64,000 bases of DNA from JBMNGO01 sp050949885 (GTDB lineage: Bacteria > Bacillota > Syntrophomonadia > Syntrophomonadales > Syntrophomonadaceae): contig JBMNGO010000001.1 in the NCBI GenBank assembly GCA_050949885.1, positions 310,001 through 374,000 on the forward strand, written 5' to 3'. This document shows, in pieces, positions 50,438 through 59,415 of the stretch. A program made the position numbers and the translations under genes. The notes under the pieces were generated by a model. It searched no databases, had not been told where the DNA came from, and saw only the letters and a program-made list of their open reading frames with translations. Position 1 is the first letter of the stretch. Each line of letters opens with the position of its first letter.

Positions 50438-51628
50438 CTATCCCTCCTTTATGGGTTCATCAATGGCATAGGTTCGTTTGGTATGGCAATGAATATCTAT
50501 CTTGATAGGTATCTCACAGAAAATCTGTTCCCAATTGCCTTCTATATCCCGCCACCGAATTGGGTCCTGGCGTTTAATGGCGTCCCCTATTCCGATTAAG
50601 TCCACCCGATTTTCCTGGCAGAAGGAAATAATCTTGTTAAGCTCTGAACTTACTATTGTCTCTTGACGGCGGTTTAAATAGGCAATACCATGATGGTCGG
50701 AAATATTCATACTTCCAGCATATTCGGCTACATTGCTGGAAAAGTGGGTTTCTAAGGTTACTGATAGTTTGTTGCCTGAAAAAAGCGGTTTAATTCGGGT
50801 TCTGGAGGAAATTACCTGCAGGCTTATTTCCTGGTCATCAGAATCCGGTACCAACAGAACTGTTGATTTAATACGGTTAGTAGCCCAGTTCAACCCTCTG
50901 GAAGTAGGGATATCCAGCGGTGTGATCATTTGACTGCCCCGGAATGCTACATAGCCGCCAATTTCCATGTGCGGTACAGAAACCGGCGGCCTGGGGGCCT
51001 GCTTTTCTTCTCCCCTTGTAAGCAGAGTGATATATGGTAGGTATGCCTCCCGAAAGGGGTTAGCCAGCATAGCTGCCACCTCGTTTATTTGGATAGAATC
51101 GGCTAGTGACACAATACCTATATTGCCGACCAGTGTCTGCAGTCGGTCAGATATCTCATATTCTCCGGTGGTGATTTGTTTTAGCAGTTCGTTGCTGTTG
51201 ATCCCGATTGGTATTATAATATTGGCGCTCAATCTAATTTGGGGATCCCTAATAAGAAAATCCAAGTAGTGAGAGATATTATCCCGAGCTGCTTGTTCCC
51301 CAATGACAAAATAGCGTACATGCCCCCAAAAAAGGCGATTATCAGCAAACCTATCCAACTTTTTGCGAGCCTCAAAGACAGAGCGTCCAGTTGCAGAAAG
51401 GGTAATAAAACTCCCCTGCCCACTTTGCTCATTGCCGCTGGAAGCAGGTTGCTCCCGCCTAATAACGGCGGTGAGTTCCACAAGGTCTTGATCAGGTATT
51501 CTATCAATAGCTACTACCTGGGTAAAGGATAACTCATTTATTTCCTCGCGATCCAACGCGGCTGTTTCGCATCCAGGAATTAAGAATAACCAAGAGCTTA
51601 GTAAGAGGACAGCAAGAGCTCTAATCAT
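50438..51628 (-). CDS. gerAC: GerAC-family germination receptor lipoprotein
   Basis: The 396-aa protein has a lipoprotein signal (ALAVLLLSSWLFLIPGC) with lipobox Cys and the GerAC start pattern DREEINELSFTQVVAIDRI. The C-terminal domain (about 215-390) is the three-layer GerAC fold. Lgt at 19499-20263 would lipidate it. It starts directly after gerAA. Confidence 0.92.
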   Translation of the reverse strand: MIRALAVLLLSSWLFLIPGCETAALDREEINELSFTQVVAIDRIPDQDLVELTAVIRREQPASSGNEQSGQGSFITLSATGRSVFEARKKLDRFADNRLFWGHVRYFVIGEQAARDNISHYLDFLIRDPQIRLSANIIIPIGINSNELLKQITTGEYEISDRLQTLVGNIGIVSLADSIQINEVAAMLANPFREAYLPYITLLTRGEEKQAPRPPVSVPHMEIGGYVAFRGSQMITPLDIPTSRGLNWATNRIKSTVLLVPDSDDQEISLQVISSRTRIKPLFSGNKLSVTLETHFSSNVAEYAGSMNISDHHGIAYLNRRQETIVSSELNKIISFCQENRVDLIGIGDAIKRQDPIRWRDIEGNWEQIFCEIPIKIDIHCHTKRTYAIDEPIKEG

Positions 51629-53149
51629 TCAGGACTGCCTCCTTTGGCGCTGCTTATCCAGGGGCTTAAGGACTGCAGGTCGCTTTTGCAGCATCGCAAG
51701 CGGGAACCGAAACAGCGTATCCTGCAATTTACCGCCTTCATTACCAACCAACGGTGCCAGGTAGGGAACCCCAAAGGTTTCAATACTGGCCAGGTGGTAG
51801 ATCAAAAGCAGCACGCCAATAGCAATCCCGGGCAAGCCAGTTAAGCTGGCAAGGATCACCATAGCCAACCTTGCCAGCCGCAAGGAATTGCCAAGATCCT
51901 GATTGGGCATGGTATAACCCGCAATACCGGTAATGGCTATAGCTATTACCACTGAGGGTGATACCAGCCGCGCGTCAACTGCAGCCTGCCCTACTACAAC
52001 GGCTCCCACTATGGAGACCGCCTGGCCGATGGCCCGGGGCAATCTCAAACCTGCTTCCAACAATACTTCAAAGGCCAGAAGCATAATAATTACCTCCATA
52101 AAAGATGGAAAGGGAACCCCCTGTTCCGCCTCGGCAATAGCAACTGCCAAATCAGTCGGAATCATTTCCTGATGAAAGGTAGTTAAAGCAACATAATAGC
52201 CTGGTAGCAACAGAGCAACCAGAAACATCAAATATCGCCCCAGGCGAACTATTGAGCTAATCGCATAGTTCATGGAATAATCTTCGGGAGCCTGAATGAA
52301 TTGTGCAAAGTTTGCTGGAACAATGAAGCCGGTGGGAAACGTATCAATTAATAAGCCGGCCCGCCCTTCCATTATATTTGCGCAAAATTTGTCTGGTCTT
52401 TCCGTAAACAGGATCTGCGGGAATGGAGAATAGGGCCGATCAATAATCCGTTCCTCAACATCTCCAGTAGCACAAATGGCATCTATATCAATGTGGTTGA
52501 TCCGTTCCCTTAGCTCATTAACCAAATCAGGATTTGTTAGACCTTTAATATACACAATAGCTAGGCGGTGAAAACTCCTTTGCCCCACAATGGTTTCCTC
52601 AATCACCAGATGGGTGCTGTTAATCCTGCGTCGAAGGGTTGCAGTATTCATCCGCAAGGTTTCCACAAAAGCATCCTTGCCGCCCTTAATTACATTCTCG
52701 CTGGTTGGTTCTGATATCCTGCGCTTTTCAAAACCGCGGACATCGAAGGTAATGGCAGTCCTCTCCTGGTCAAAAATGACAGCCACCTGGCCTCCCAGCA
52801 CCGCACCAAGAACTCCTTCCAGGCTCGTGTGGGTTTGCTGGGGTGCAAAGTAGATTCCGCCTTGTTCAATTTTCTTAATAAGTTCTTGGGCCGTCCTGGC
52901 TTCAATACTACGGTTAGTCAAAGGCTTAAGAATTGATTCAGTGACCAAAGCTGTTTCCACCATTCCATCCACCAGCAGCAGGGTAACTAAAAGGTGCTGG
53001 TTGCCGTTTACCAGCAACTCCTGGAAATGGATATCAGTGCTATGTCCCAAAATTTTTCTGAGGTTGTTGCTGTTTAGTTCCTGGTTTTTAAGATTAGCTA
53101 GTTCATTTTTGTGCTCAGATGCTTTATTTACTTTTTTATTCCACCACAA
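51629..53149 (-). CDS. gerAA: GerAA-family germination receptor subunit
   Basis: The 506-aa protein has a soluble N-terminal half (about 1-285; DIHFQELLVNGNQHLLVTLLLVDG type) and a membrane half with about five helices (from IVRLGRYLMFLVALLLPGYYV), ending in a basic tail. GerAA subunits form the oligomeric receptor complex and probably an ion channel. First gene of the operon, so the organism very likely makes endospores. Confidence 0.93.
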   Translation of the reverse strand: MWWNKKVNKASEHKNELANLKNQELNSNNLRKILGHSTDIHFQELLVNGNQHLLVTLLLVDGMVETALVTESILKPLTNRSIEARTAQELIKKIEQGGIYFAPQQTHTSLEGVLGAVLGGQVAVIFDQERTAITFDVRGFEKRRISEPTSENVIKGGKDAFVETLRMNTATLRRRINSTHLVIEETIVGQRSFHRLAIVYIKGLTNPDLVNELRERINHIDIDAICATGDVEERIIDRPYSPFPQILFTERPDKFCANIMEGRAGLLIDTFPTGFIVPANFAQFIQAPEDYSMNYAISSIVRLGRYLMFLVALLLPGYYVALTTFHQEMIPTDLAVAIAEAEQGVPFPSFMEVIIMLLAFEVLLEAGLRLPRAIGQAVSIVGAVVVGQAAVDARLVSPSVVIAIAITGIAGYTMPNQDLGNSLRLARLAMVILASLTGLPGIAIGVLLLIYHLASIETFGVPYLAPLVGNEGGKLQDTLFRFPLAMLQKRPAVLKPLDKQRQRRQS

Positions 53150-53314
53150 TTTCCATCACCTGTTATAGGATTTGTAAGCACTGACAGAATATGCAGCCAA
53201 CCGATTGGAATATAAATAATATAGACTGATTTCTCTCGATACGTTTGAGTGCACAAATAGGCATCGCCAGGCTTTATCCTATAACCACATCTGCCCGACA
53301 AATTGATTTTTTTA

Positions 53315-53343
53315 TTGACAATTATCATTTACATTTTTATTAT
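53315..53343 (+). promoter_or_regulatory. Predicted vegetative promoter of the DUF2294-like gene
   Basis: TTGACA, a 17-base spacer and TATTAT on the plus strand match the sigma-A consensus well, and lie about 150 bases upstream of the next gene. Confidence 0.65.
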
Positions 53344-53494
53344 ATAGAAGTATAAGTAGCTTTTATTTAATAATATTGGTGGCTGATAAAGAAACCATTT
53401 GGTAGCTTTTAGGAAAACCAACATTATTGGTGCTTACAAGTTGGAAAGCATCGATTATAGGGGTTTTCTTAATTTACTTTTGGGGGAAATGGGG

Positions 53495-53917
53495 ATGGCT
53501 ACTCCGAAATTGGTAAGGGAAACGGACACTACATCTGCTTTTAGCTATAAAAAGAGACTAAACGACCAACAACGTCGCCAAATTCAACATGAAATAAAGT
53601 TATATATGGAACAATATTTTAAGGACAAACTGGGTAAAGGTGTTGACTATACCAAAATTGTCATCTGGGATGATATGCTCATTATTCGCGGCGAAGGTTT
53701 TTTAACTACGCCGGAAAAATATATAAATGAGACTCCTTCCGGAAGTGAGGTGGTAAGAGCAGCCCGAATGCAGGTGGTCAAGCAACATGCCATCGATAAT
53801 GTAGGCTATTTCGAAGAGAAATTGCAAGCACGGGCAATTCACCACGCTTATGGATTAGAACCAGAGAACGACTTTTGGATGCATGTAATAGTGTTTGACC
53901 GCGTACTGACAGAGTAA
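53495..53917 (+). CDS. DUF2294-like protein
   Basis: The protein (140 aa from ATG 53495; an ATG at 53489 is possible) resembles DUF2294 members: a helical start, then IVIWDDMLIIRGEGFLTTPEKYINE and VVRAARMQVVKQHAIDNVGY. The C-terminus is HVIVFDRVLTE. DUF2294 function is unknown. GGGGG at 53482-53486 supports the chosen start; a longer frame opens from 53399 without a good start. Confidence 0.75.
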   Translation: MATPKLVRETDTTSAFSYKKRLNDQQRRQIQHEIKLYMEQYFKDKLGKGVDYTKIVIWDDMLIIRGEGFLTTPEKYINETPSGSEVVRAARMQVVKQHAIDNVGYFEEKLQARAIHHAYGLEPENDFWMHVIVFDRVLTE

Positions 53918-53954
53918 TCGGGCAAATTTGCATTAAAATAGTATAACGCAACGA

Positions 53955-54051
53955 ATAACCCGGTAGTCTGGTGAGAACCCCCGTAGTGGGGTGGCTCCGA
54001 GAAGACCGATGATTTAATGGCGCATATGCCTTTTATTTCATCGGCTTTTTT
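53955..54051 (+). ncRNA. Candidate attenuator/riboswitch-like leader upstream of the alcohol dehydrogenase
   Basis: The region folds into a stem CGGTAGTCT/AGACCG (53961-53969 with 54003-54008) enclosing a second hairpin GAG-AA-CCCCC...GGGG-TGG-CTC (53973-53997). The 3' strand of the outer stem overlaps the 5' strand of a terminator (CCGATGA, 54006-54012, with TCATCGG, 54038-54044, then TTTTTT), so the two cannot form together. That is the layout of a transcription-attenuating riboswitch. I do not recognise the aptamer class. Confidence 0.55.
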
Positions 54052-54139
54052 GTTTTTCTGTATTAATCCATGCATTGTAAAGGTCTGAGAGATCGTCAGT
54101 GTAAAATCTCTCAGTCAATTAAAAGGAGGTAATACTATA

Positions 54140-55195
54140 ATGGCCGACACAATGAAAGCTCTAGTTTATCGGGGTCCCGAAAAAATTGCCCTGGAAGATG
54201 TACCCGTCCCCAAAATTATTGAACCGGATGATGCCATTGTCCGAGTTACTACATCCACCATCTGTGGAACCGACATCCATATATGGCATGGCGGTATGCC
54301 GGAAGTTGAACCCGGAAGAATTATTGGTCATGAATTCGTAGGCGAAGTAGTTGAGGTGGGCCCGGCCGTCAGGAACGCCAAAGTTGGAGATAAAGTGGCT
54401 GTATCCTGTGTTACCCAGTGCGGTGAATGCTTCTACTGTGTACGCGGTGTTTATTCCCACTGCACCACCGGCAGCTGGATTTTCGGTTATATGATCGATG
54501 GCTGCCAGGCCGAATATGTGCGGGTGCCTCATGCTAACCTGGGAATGTTCGGTATTCCTGAGGGACTAACCGAGGAAGATGTACTATTTGTTGGTGATAT
54601 TTTGTCTACCGGATACTTTGGCGCAGAAAACGCCAAAATTGAACCCGGTGATACCGTAGCCGTAATGGGATGCGGCCCAGTTGGAATGTGTGCTATGACT
54701 ACCGCCCGGTTATGGGGTCCTTCCAAAATAGTTGCTGTTGATATAAACCAGGAACGTTTGGACTTTGCGGTAAAACAAGGTATTGCTGATGTTGGAGTTA
54801 ACCCGCTAAATGTAAATGCGGCCGATGCAATTAGAGAGATGACGGAGGGCCGCGGAGCTGACGCAACTATTGAGGCCAATGGTTTTAAACCCACTTTTGA
54901 TATGGCAATAGATGCAGTAAGAGCTGGTGGTCATGTTTCTCTGATAGGCGTATTTGAAAAACCCCAAGAGCTTGCCATGAATACATTATGGATTAAGAAT
55001 ATTACCATATCCATGGGCTTGGTTAATGCCAATAGGATACCCGAATTAATTAAATTAATTAAGGCCGGTAAAATAAATACCAACTTCCTGTGTACTCATC
55101 GCGCTCCTTTAAATGACATAATAAAGGGTTATGACACATTTGGCGGCAAGAAAGACGGTTGCCTGAAATGGATCGTAACTCCTTATCAAAAATAA
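54140..55195 (+). CDS. Zinc-dependent alcohol dehydrogenase (MDR family)
   Basis: The 351-aa medium-chain dehydrogenase has catalytic zinc ligands in STICGTDIHIW (Cys) and IIGHEFVGEV (His-Glu), a structural zinc site CGECFYCVRGVYSHC, and the Rossmann motif VMGCGPVGMCA. It should oxidise or reduce a small alcohol or aldehyde with NAD(P). AAAAGGAGG is 9 bases upstream. A stem CTGAGAGAT/ATCTCTCAG (54084-54114) lies between the leader terminator and the ribosome binding site. Confidence 0.94.
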   Translation: MADTMKALVYRGPEKIALEDVPVPKIIEPDDAIVRVTTSTICGTDIHIWHGGMPEVEPGRIIGHEFVGEVVEVGPAVRNAKVGDKVAVSCVTQCGECFYCVRGVYSHCTTGSWIFGYMIDGCQAEYVRVPHANLGMFGIPEGLTEEDVLFVGDILSTGYFGAENAKIEPGDTVAVMGCGPVGMCAMTTARLWGPSKIVAVDINQERLDFAVKQGIADVGVNPLNVNAADAIREMTEGRGADATIEANGFKPTFDMAIDAVRAGGHVSLIGVFEKPQELAMNTLWIKNITISMGLVNANRIPELIKLIKAGKINTNFLCTHRAPLNDIIKGYDTFGGKKDGCLKWIVTPYQK

Positions 55196-55243
55196 TCCTT
55201 AAGAATTCTTTTGGTTTAGTTTTCCTATAATAGGATTCATGTT

Positions 55244-55284
55244 CAACCCAAAAGGCACCCCATACCGGGGTGCCTTTTGGGTTG
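55244..55284 (+). terminator. Strong terminator after the alcohol dehydrogenase
   Basis: An 18-bp perfect stem (55244-55261 with 55267-55284) with a 5-base loop, beginning CAACCCAAAAGGCACCCC. It holds A and T runs in the arms, so it may work in both directions. Confidence 0.85.
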
Positions 55285-55404
55285 CAGGTAGAATCATGGG
55301 GACAGGTACCTTGATTATTTCTAAATGTACCTAACATATTTGTTGATGCTGGCATAAAAGAATCAAGGTACCTGTCCCCATGATTCTACCTGTCCCCATG
55401 ATTC
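55285..55404. repeat. Inverted-repeat element built from GGGGACAGGTACCTTGATT arms
   Basis: A 32-bp perfect inverted repeat (55285-55316 and 55361-55392) flanks 44 bases of AT-rich sequence. The right side continues as a direct repeat of TACCTGTCCCCATGATTC (55369-55386 and 55387-55404). A single variant copy lies at 49094-49119. The structure resembles MITE or REP/BIME elements. The element sits directly between the dehydrogenase terminator and the end of the TRAP binding protein gene. Confidence 0.85.
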
Positions 55405-55415
55405 AATCTTACAAA

Positions 55416-56537
55416 TTAGTTTTTCGCAATATAATCATTAGCAAATTCCAGATATTTATTTACTATCTCGGTACCTCTATAACCATCTTTGTTTAGGGTT
55501 TCAGCCAACTCTGAATACCAGTCCGGACAATTGTCGGCCCATTTTTGTGTTTCGGCTTCAGACAAATGATGAACCGTTACTCCCTTGCTTTCCATTTCTG
55601 CAATGGATCGGTCAACCTCTTTAGCCATTGCCTCAGCCCCGATAGCTATCATTTCCCGGCTAACTTGTTTTACTATTTCCTGATCCTTTTCCGATAATTT
55701 ACTAAAACTGTCATTGTTTATAACGAAAAATACGGGAGCAGCAGCAGTCAATGCACCAATAGTAGGACCGGTAGTTGTTAAGTGCTTGGAGACTTCCTCA
55801 AATTTTCCTGAAAGCATAGCAGGAGGATCTGTCATTGCACCATCAAGAACACCAGTCTGCAAGCTGGTGTATATCTCGCCGAACGCTACCGTTAAAGGTA
55901 CTGCACCGCCCGCTTCAAGTAATTTGGGTATATGCCCGCCAAATGATCTAACTTTTTTTCCTTGTAAATCAGCCACTGTTTCGACTGGATCATTGAAAAG
56001 TATTGCATAAGGTGGTGATGGTACCCAGAATAAAGGGGTAACGCCTAGTTTTTGGTACTCTTCTGTAAATTCAGGAAATTCCTCAAATATTTTTGAAGTT
56101 ACTTCAGATACCCCTCTTAAATCAAGTTTATTTCCCAGATCAAGATCGATGGTACCTGATATAGCATTGGTTAATTTTAATTGTCCTGGCCAAAATGATA
56201 CTACTAGCGAACCTGCATCAGCAGTCTGTTTCATAACTCCTTCCAGAGTGTCCTCAGCTTTTAATAATGCCCCTGAATATACCCCTCGCATTTTAACGCG
56301 TCCTTCTGTTGCTTCATATATTTTTTCCATCCATTGTTCGGCTAAAACGCCCACCTGGGGATGATTCTTGGCATATCCACTAGAGTATACTAGCTCAATA
56401 GGTTTTACCTCTTCGTTAGCCCCTTGGTTAGCGCCATCGCTATTAGCTCCGTCATTGGATCCACAACCTGAAATCTGCGGAATTAATAACAGGAAACAAA
56501 GAATTAGAGAAATCACCATGTAGTTATTTCTTTTCAT
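55416..56537 (-). CDS. TRAP transporter substrate-binding lipoprotein (DctP family)
   Basis: The 373-aa protein has a lipoprotein signal (ISLILCFLLLIPQISGC) and a DctP fold: YAKNHPQVGVLAEQWMEKI, GGAVPLTVAFGEIYTSLQTGVLDG. TRAP binding proteins deliver organic acids. No DctQ or DctM membrane genes lie in this window, so it is an orphan binding protein or works with distant permeases. The ATG at 56537 with AAGGGGG upstream is preferred over a start 12 codons earlier. Confidence 0.92.
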   Translation of the reverse strand: MKRNNYMVISLILCFLLLIPQISGCGSNDGANSDGANQGANEEVKPIELVYSSGYAKNHPQVGVLAEQWMEKIYEATEGRVKMRGVYSGALLKAEDTLEGVMKQTADAGSLVVSFWPGQLKLTNAISGTIDLDLGNKLDLRGVSEVTSKIFEEFPEFTEEYQKLGVTPLFWVPSPPYAILFNDPVETVADLQGKKVRSFGGHIPKLLEAGGAVPLTVAFGEIYTSLQTGVLDGAMTDPPAMLSGKFEEVSKHLTTTGPTIGALTAAAPVFFVINNDSFSKLSEKDQEIVKQVSREMIAIGAEAMAKEVDRSIAEMESKGVTVHHLSEAETQKWADNCPDWYSELAETLNKDGYRGTEIVNKYLEFANDYIAKN

Positions 56538-56637
56538 TCGATAACCCCCTTTTAACAATTGTGATAGCAGCATTGCTTTGTTGTTGGAGAAAGTATTCAG
56601 TTTCCTTCACCTTCCCTCAGATTAGTATTAATAAGCT

Positions 56638-57342
56638 TTAATCTTCAGGCGCAGTGTAAATTAGGCGATACCCTCCTGTATAGTTGAGTCCCAGGAGGTC
56701 GGTCCATATTGGGTCTGGTTCCCATTTCCACCTGAAACTTATCAATTTTGTTCTAGCCTCTAAAGGATCCATGGAGGTTTCATAAATTGATAGATAGGGT
56801 ATTTGGTGCGGTTCAGGCAGGTTAGGGTCAACTATTTTATAGCGAATGGCGGAATCGTAAAAACCGAGGTCCAAGGTTTCGGGCGCATGTTTTTCGTTAT
56901 ACCACTTATTATATTCTTCTTCTTTGGCCGGGTCGGTATTATAGTTGAGAACTATGTAGACCCCTTGAACTTCTCTATTGCTTCTTTCGGTTAGGATTTT
57001 GGGACAAATTTGCTGATACATGGTATCAACCTTCCGTACCATATCATTAAAACTTTTGCCGTCTGCTTTTAGTTGGGCATCTCGCTCTAAAATTTCTTCA
57101 AAGGCTTTTTTCAAATCATTATGCTTTATTTCCCATAATGCCAGATATTTTGGTACTCCTAAGAATGTTGGAGAATTACTCAAGACATTCTCATAGCGTG
57201 ATACTTTTCCGATAAATCCCAGCTCTTTCATACTGGGAATAAGAACTCCATTATACCATTGGTTAAATTCCTTTTCTTTTTGTGGATCGGTACAATCAGT
57301 AAGTGCAATAAGAACTCCAGAACTTGAACTTTTTTCCATCAT
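56638..57342 (-). CDS. Internally duplicated EthD-like (dimeric alpha/beta barrel) protein
   Basis: The ~234-aa protein holds two related ferredoxin-like repeats: CTDPQKEKEFNQWYNGVLIP...GFIGKVSRYE (about 17-52) and NTDPAKEEEYNKWYNEKHAP...GFYDSAIRYK (about 133-168). The NxWYNxxxxP motif is like EthD/DUF4286-type proteins, small dimeric barrels found in ring- or aromatic-degradation gene clusters. Fusion of two repeats would make one barrel in a single chain. It lies between the nitrilase and TRAP genes in the same direction. Function is unknown. Confidence 0.7.
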   Translation of the reverse strand: MMEKSSSSGVLIALTDCTDPQKEKEFNQWYNGVLIPSMKELGFIGKVSRYENVLSNSPTFLGVPKYLALWEIKHNDLKKAFEEILERDAQLKADGKSFNDMVRKVDTMYQQICPKILTERSNREVQGVYIVLNYNTDPAKEEEYNKWYNEKHAPETLDLGFYDSAIRYKIVDPNLPEPHQIPYLSIYETSMDPLEARTKLISFRWKWEPDPIWTDLLGLNYTGGYRLIYTAPED

Positions 57343-57409
57343 CAATGCCTCCTATTTTAATTAATTTAGATTATTTAATACTTGGATATTGCTACATTTG
57401 CGACTAAGA

Positions 57410-57955
57410 CTATATTTCTTTGAAAGGCTCTGATAAAGGCTTGGTAACCAAGTCGTACATTTCTGGGCGCCGGTCGCGGAAAATGTTCAAAGAGCAGCGA
57501 TAGCTAATTAATTCTTCCTCTTTTAATAAGGCTCTGACTACATCTTCTTCAATAGTCTCCGAGGAAGCAATAATCGTACCATTGGGGGATGCAATGGCGC
57601 TATGTCCTATGAAATATGCATCTCCTTGGTAGCCTGAACGGCTGCAGGCAATAAAATATACCCCATTTTCTTGAGCCCTGGTATAAGCTCGATATTTAAC
57701 AGAATTCATATCAGGAGTCACTGAACCAAAGCCGCCTGAGATATTCCAACCGCTGCAGATAATCTCCGCACCTTTTAGAGCTAGAATCCTTGACAATTCC
57801 GGGAATCTGCCATCATAACATATAACCATTCCGATTTTGCCTAATTCTGTTTGAAACACTTCTGATGTACAACCAGGATAGAAATAGTGCTTTTCACCTA
57901 ACGGAAGATGCATCTTATGATGAACTCCAATTATCCCGTTGGGGCCAAGCAATGC
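57410..57955 (-). pseudogene. C-terminal part of a nitrilase-family hydrolase, cut off by IS256
   Basis: From GPNGIIGVHHKMHLPLGEKHY (catalytic Lys) through IGMVICYDGRFPE (nucleophile Cys) to the stop at 57410, this is the C-terminal ~180 residues of a carbon-nitrogen hydrolase. The N-terminal part lies at 59408-59772 beyond the insertion sequence. Joining the two at the 8-bp duplication gives an open 300-codon gene, with the frame intact (YNSAALLGPNGII). Reading upstream from here into the IS end gives only non-homologous codons. Confidence 0.92.
57948..57955. repeat. Left target-site duplication AGCAATGC of the IS256 element
   Basis: The 8 bases AGCAATGC repeat exactly at 59408-59415 on the other side of the element. 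Eight-bp duplications are usual for IS256. Confidence 0.92.
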
Positions 57956-59407
57956 GAGAATGTAAAAATATTTGTGTAAATCCTTCAGATGGTAAAATAA
58001 AACCAAATGGAGGATTTTGTTTATGGAAAAGAAAAAGCGAGAGAGACGTAGAAAAAGATTACCGGAAGGTTGGTTACAGGAGTTTATCCAGGCTTATGAT
58101 ATTAAGAGCACGGATGACTTAAAAGGGGCTCTGGCCGATTTAGTCGGTGATACAGTCGAAACTATGCTGCAAGCCGAATTAGAAGCTGATTTGGGCTATG
58201 CAAAAAATGATAGCGAGAATAAGGCAACTGACAATAGTCGGAATGGCAGCTCCCCCAAAACACTACGTTCGGAATACGGCCCGATCGATATAGACGTGCC
58301 CCGCGATCGCAAAGGTGAATTTGAGCCCAAGATTGTTCCCAAATACAAACGGGATATACAAGGGTTGGATAATCAAATTATCAGCATGTATGCTAAAGGC
58401 ATGAGTACACGAGATATTAGTACACATATAGAGTCTCTTTATGGAGCAGAAGTATCAGCAGAAACCATCTCCAAAATCACAGATAGAATACTTCCCGAGA
58501 TAAAAGAATGGCAAAACCGACCGTTAAAACCGCTCTACGCAATGATGTTTTTTGACGCTATTCATTATCCAGTCAGGACAGAAGGTCTGGTAAAGCAGCG
58601 CGCCGTTTACATAGCAATTGGAATCGATCTGGATGGTAACAGAGATGTCTGCGGCCTGTGGATCGGTGAGTCGGAAAGCAGCAAATACTGGCTCAGTATC
58701 ATGAATGAACTAAAAAATCGGGGAGTTAGAGATATACTTATTACTTCAGTGGACGGACTAAACGGCTTCAGTGAAGCTATACATACCGTTTATCCCCAAA
58801 CAGATATTCAACGTTGCATAGTCCATCAAGTTCGTAACTCCATGCGCTATGTAAGCCATAAAGATTTAAAGGCTTATACCTCAGAAATGAAAAGAATCTA
58901 CCAGGCCCCAACTGAAGAAGCTGGACTTATGGAACTAGATGCTTTTGAAGAAAATTGGGGTAAGAAATATCCAGCAGCCCTGCGTTCCTGGCGAAAAAAC
59001 TGGGTAGAACTCAGTACCTTCTTTAAGTACCCTCCGGCCATTCGGCGGCTTATTTATACCACTAACCGGATTGAAAATTTCAACCGCAGCTTGCGGAAAG
59101 TCACCAAAGCCAAAGCGGCCTATCCGTCGGATACCGCCCTATTAAAGTCCCTGTATTTAGCAATTCAAGACATCACCATTAAATGGGGGAAAATCAGCGG
59201 CTGGCGCGAGATTTTTGGCCAACTGGTTCTCATTTTTTCCGAACGTATTTTCCCTGGAGATTATAGCTAATTAGAAACAGCTGGCTTTGTTCTTTACAAG
59301 AACTGAGCCAGCTGATACGCTTTAAAATACATAGGGGAAATAATTCCTCAATATAGCCATCAATTTTTGATTACTGCTGAAGGATACACAAAATTATTTA
59401 CACTACC
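57956..59407 (+). mobile_element. IS256-family insertion sequence (complete, 1452 bp)
   Basis: The element has one transposase gene and imperfect terminal inverted repeats: TGTAAAAATATTTGTGTAAA then TCCTTCAG at the left (about 57961-57988), matched by GTGTAAATAATTTTGTGTAT then CCTTCAG as the complement of the right end. It is flanked by the 8-bp direct repeat AGCAATGC. It interrupts a nitrilase gene and is transcribed in the opposite direction to it. An intact transposase and perfect duplication suggest recent insertion. Confidence 0.95.
58023..59270 (+). CDS. IS256-family (Mutator) transposase
   Basis: The 415-aa DDE transposase has an intact frame from ATG 58023 (GGAGG 9 bases upstream) to 59270. 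An N-terminal basic region is followed by LADLVGDTVETMLQAELEADLGY, and the DDE acidic residues lie in MFFDAIHYPVR, ITSVDGLNGF and TTNRIENFNRSLR. Length and motifs are full for the family, so it is probably active. Confidence 0.96.
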   Translation: MEKKKRERRRKRLPEGWLQEFIQAYDIKSTDDLKGALADLVGDTVETMLQAELEADLGYAKNDSENKATDNSRNGSSPKTLRSEYGPIDIDVPRDRKGEFEPKIVPKYKRDIQGLDNQIISMYAKGMSTRDISTHIESLYGAEVSAETISKITDRILPEIKEWQNRPLKPLYAMMFFDAIHYPVRTEGLVKQRAVYIAIGIDLDGNRDVCGLWIGESESSKYWLSIMNELKNRGVRDILITSVDGLNGFSEAIHTVYPQTDIQRCIVHQVRNSMRYVSHKDLKAYTSEMKRIYQAPTEEAGLMELDAFEENWGKKYPAALRSWRKNWVELSTFFKYPPAIRRLIYTTNRIENFNRSLRKVTKAKAAYPSDTALLKSLYLAIQDITIKWGKISGWREIFGQLVLIFSERIFPGDYS

Positions 59408-59415
59408 AGCAATGC
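59408..59415. repeat. Right target-site duplication AGCAATGC of the IS256 element
   Basis: Exact copy of 57948-57955; marks the other edge of the IS256 element. Confidence 0.92.

Noticed and set aside
53311..53335. Fur-box-like sequence overlapping the promoter of the DUF2294-like gene (TTGACAATTATCATTT)
   Set aside because: Only about 10 of 14 positions match the 7-1-7 Fur pattern, and AT-rich promoters give such matches by chance.
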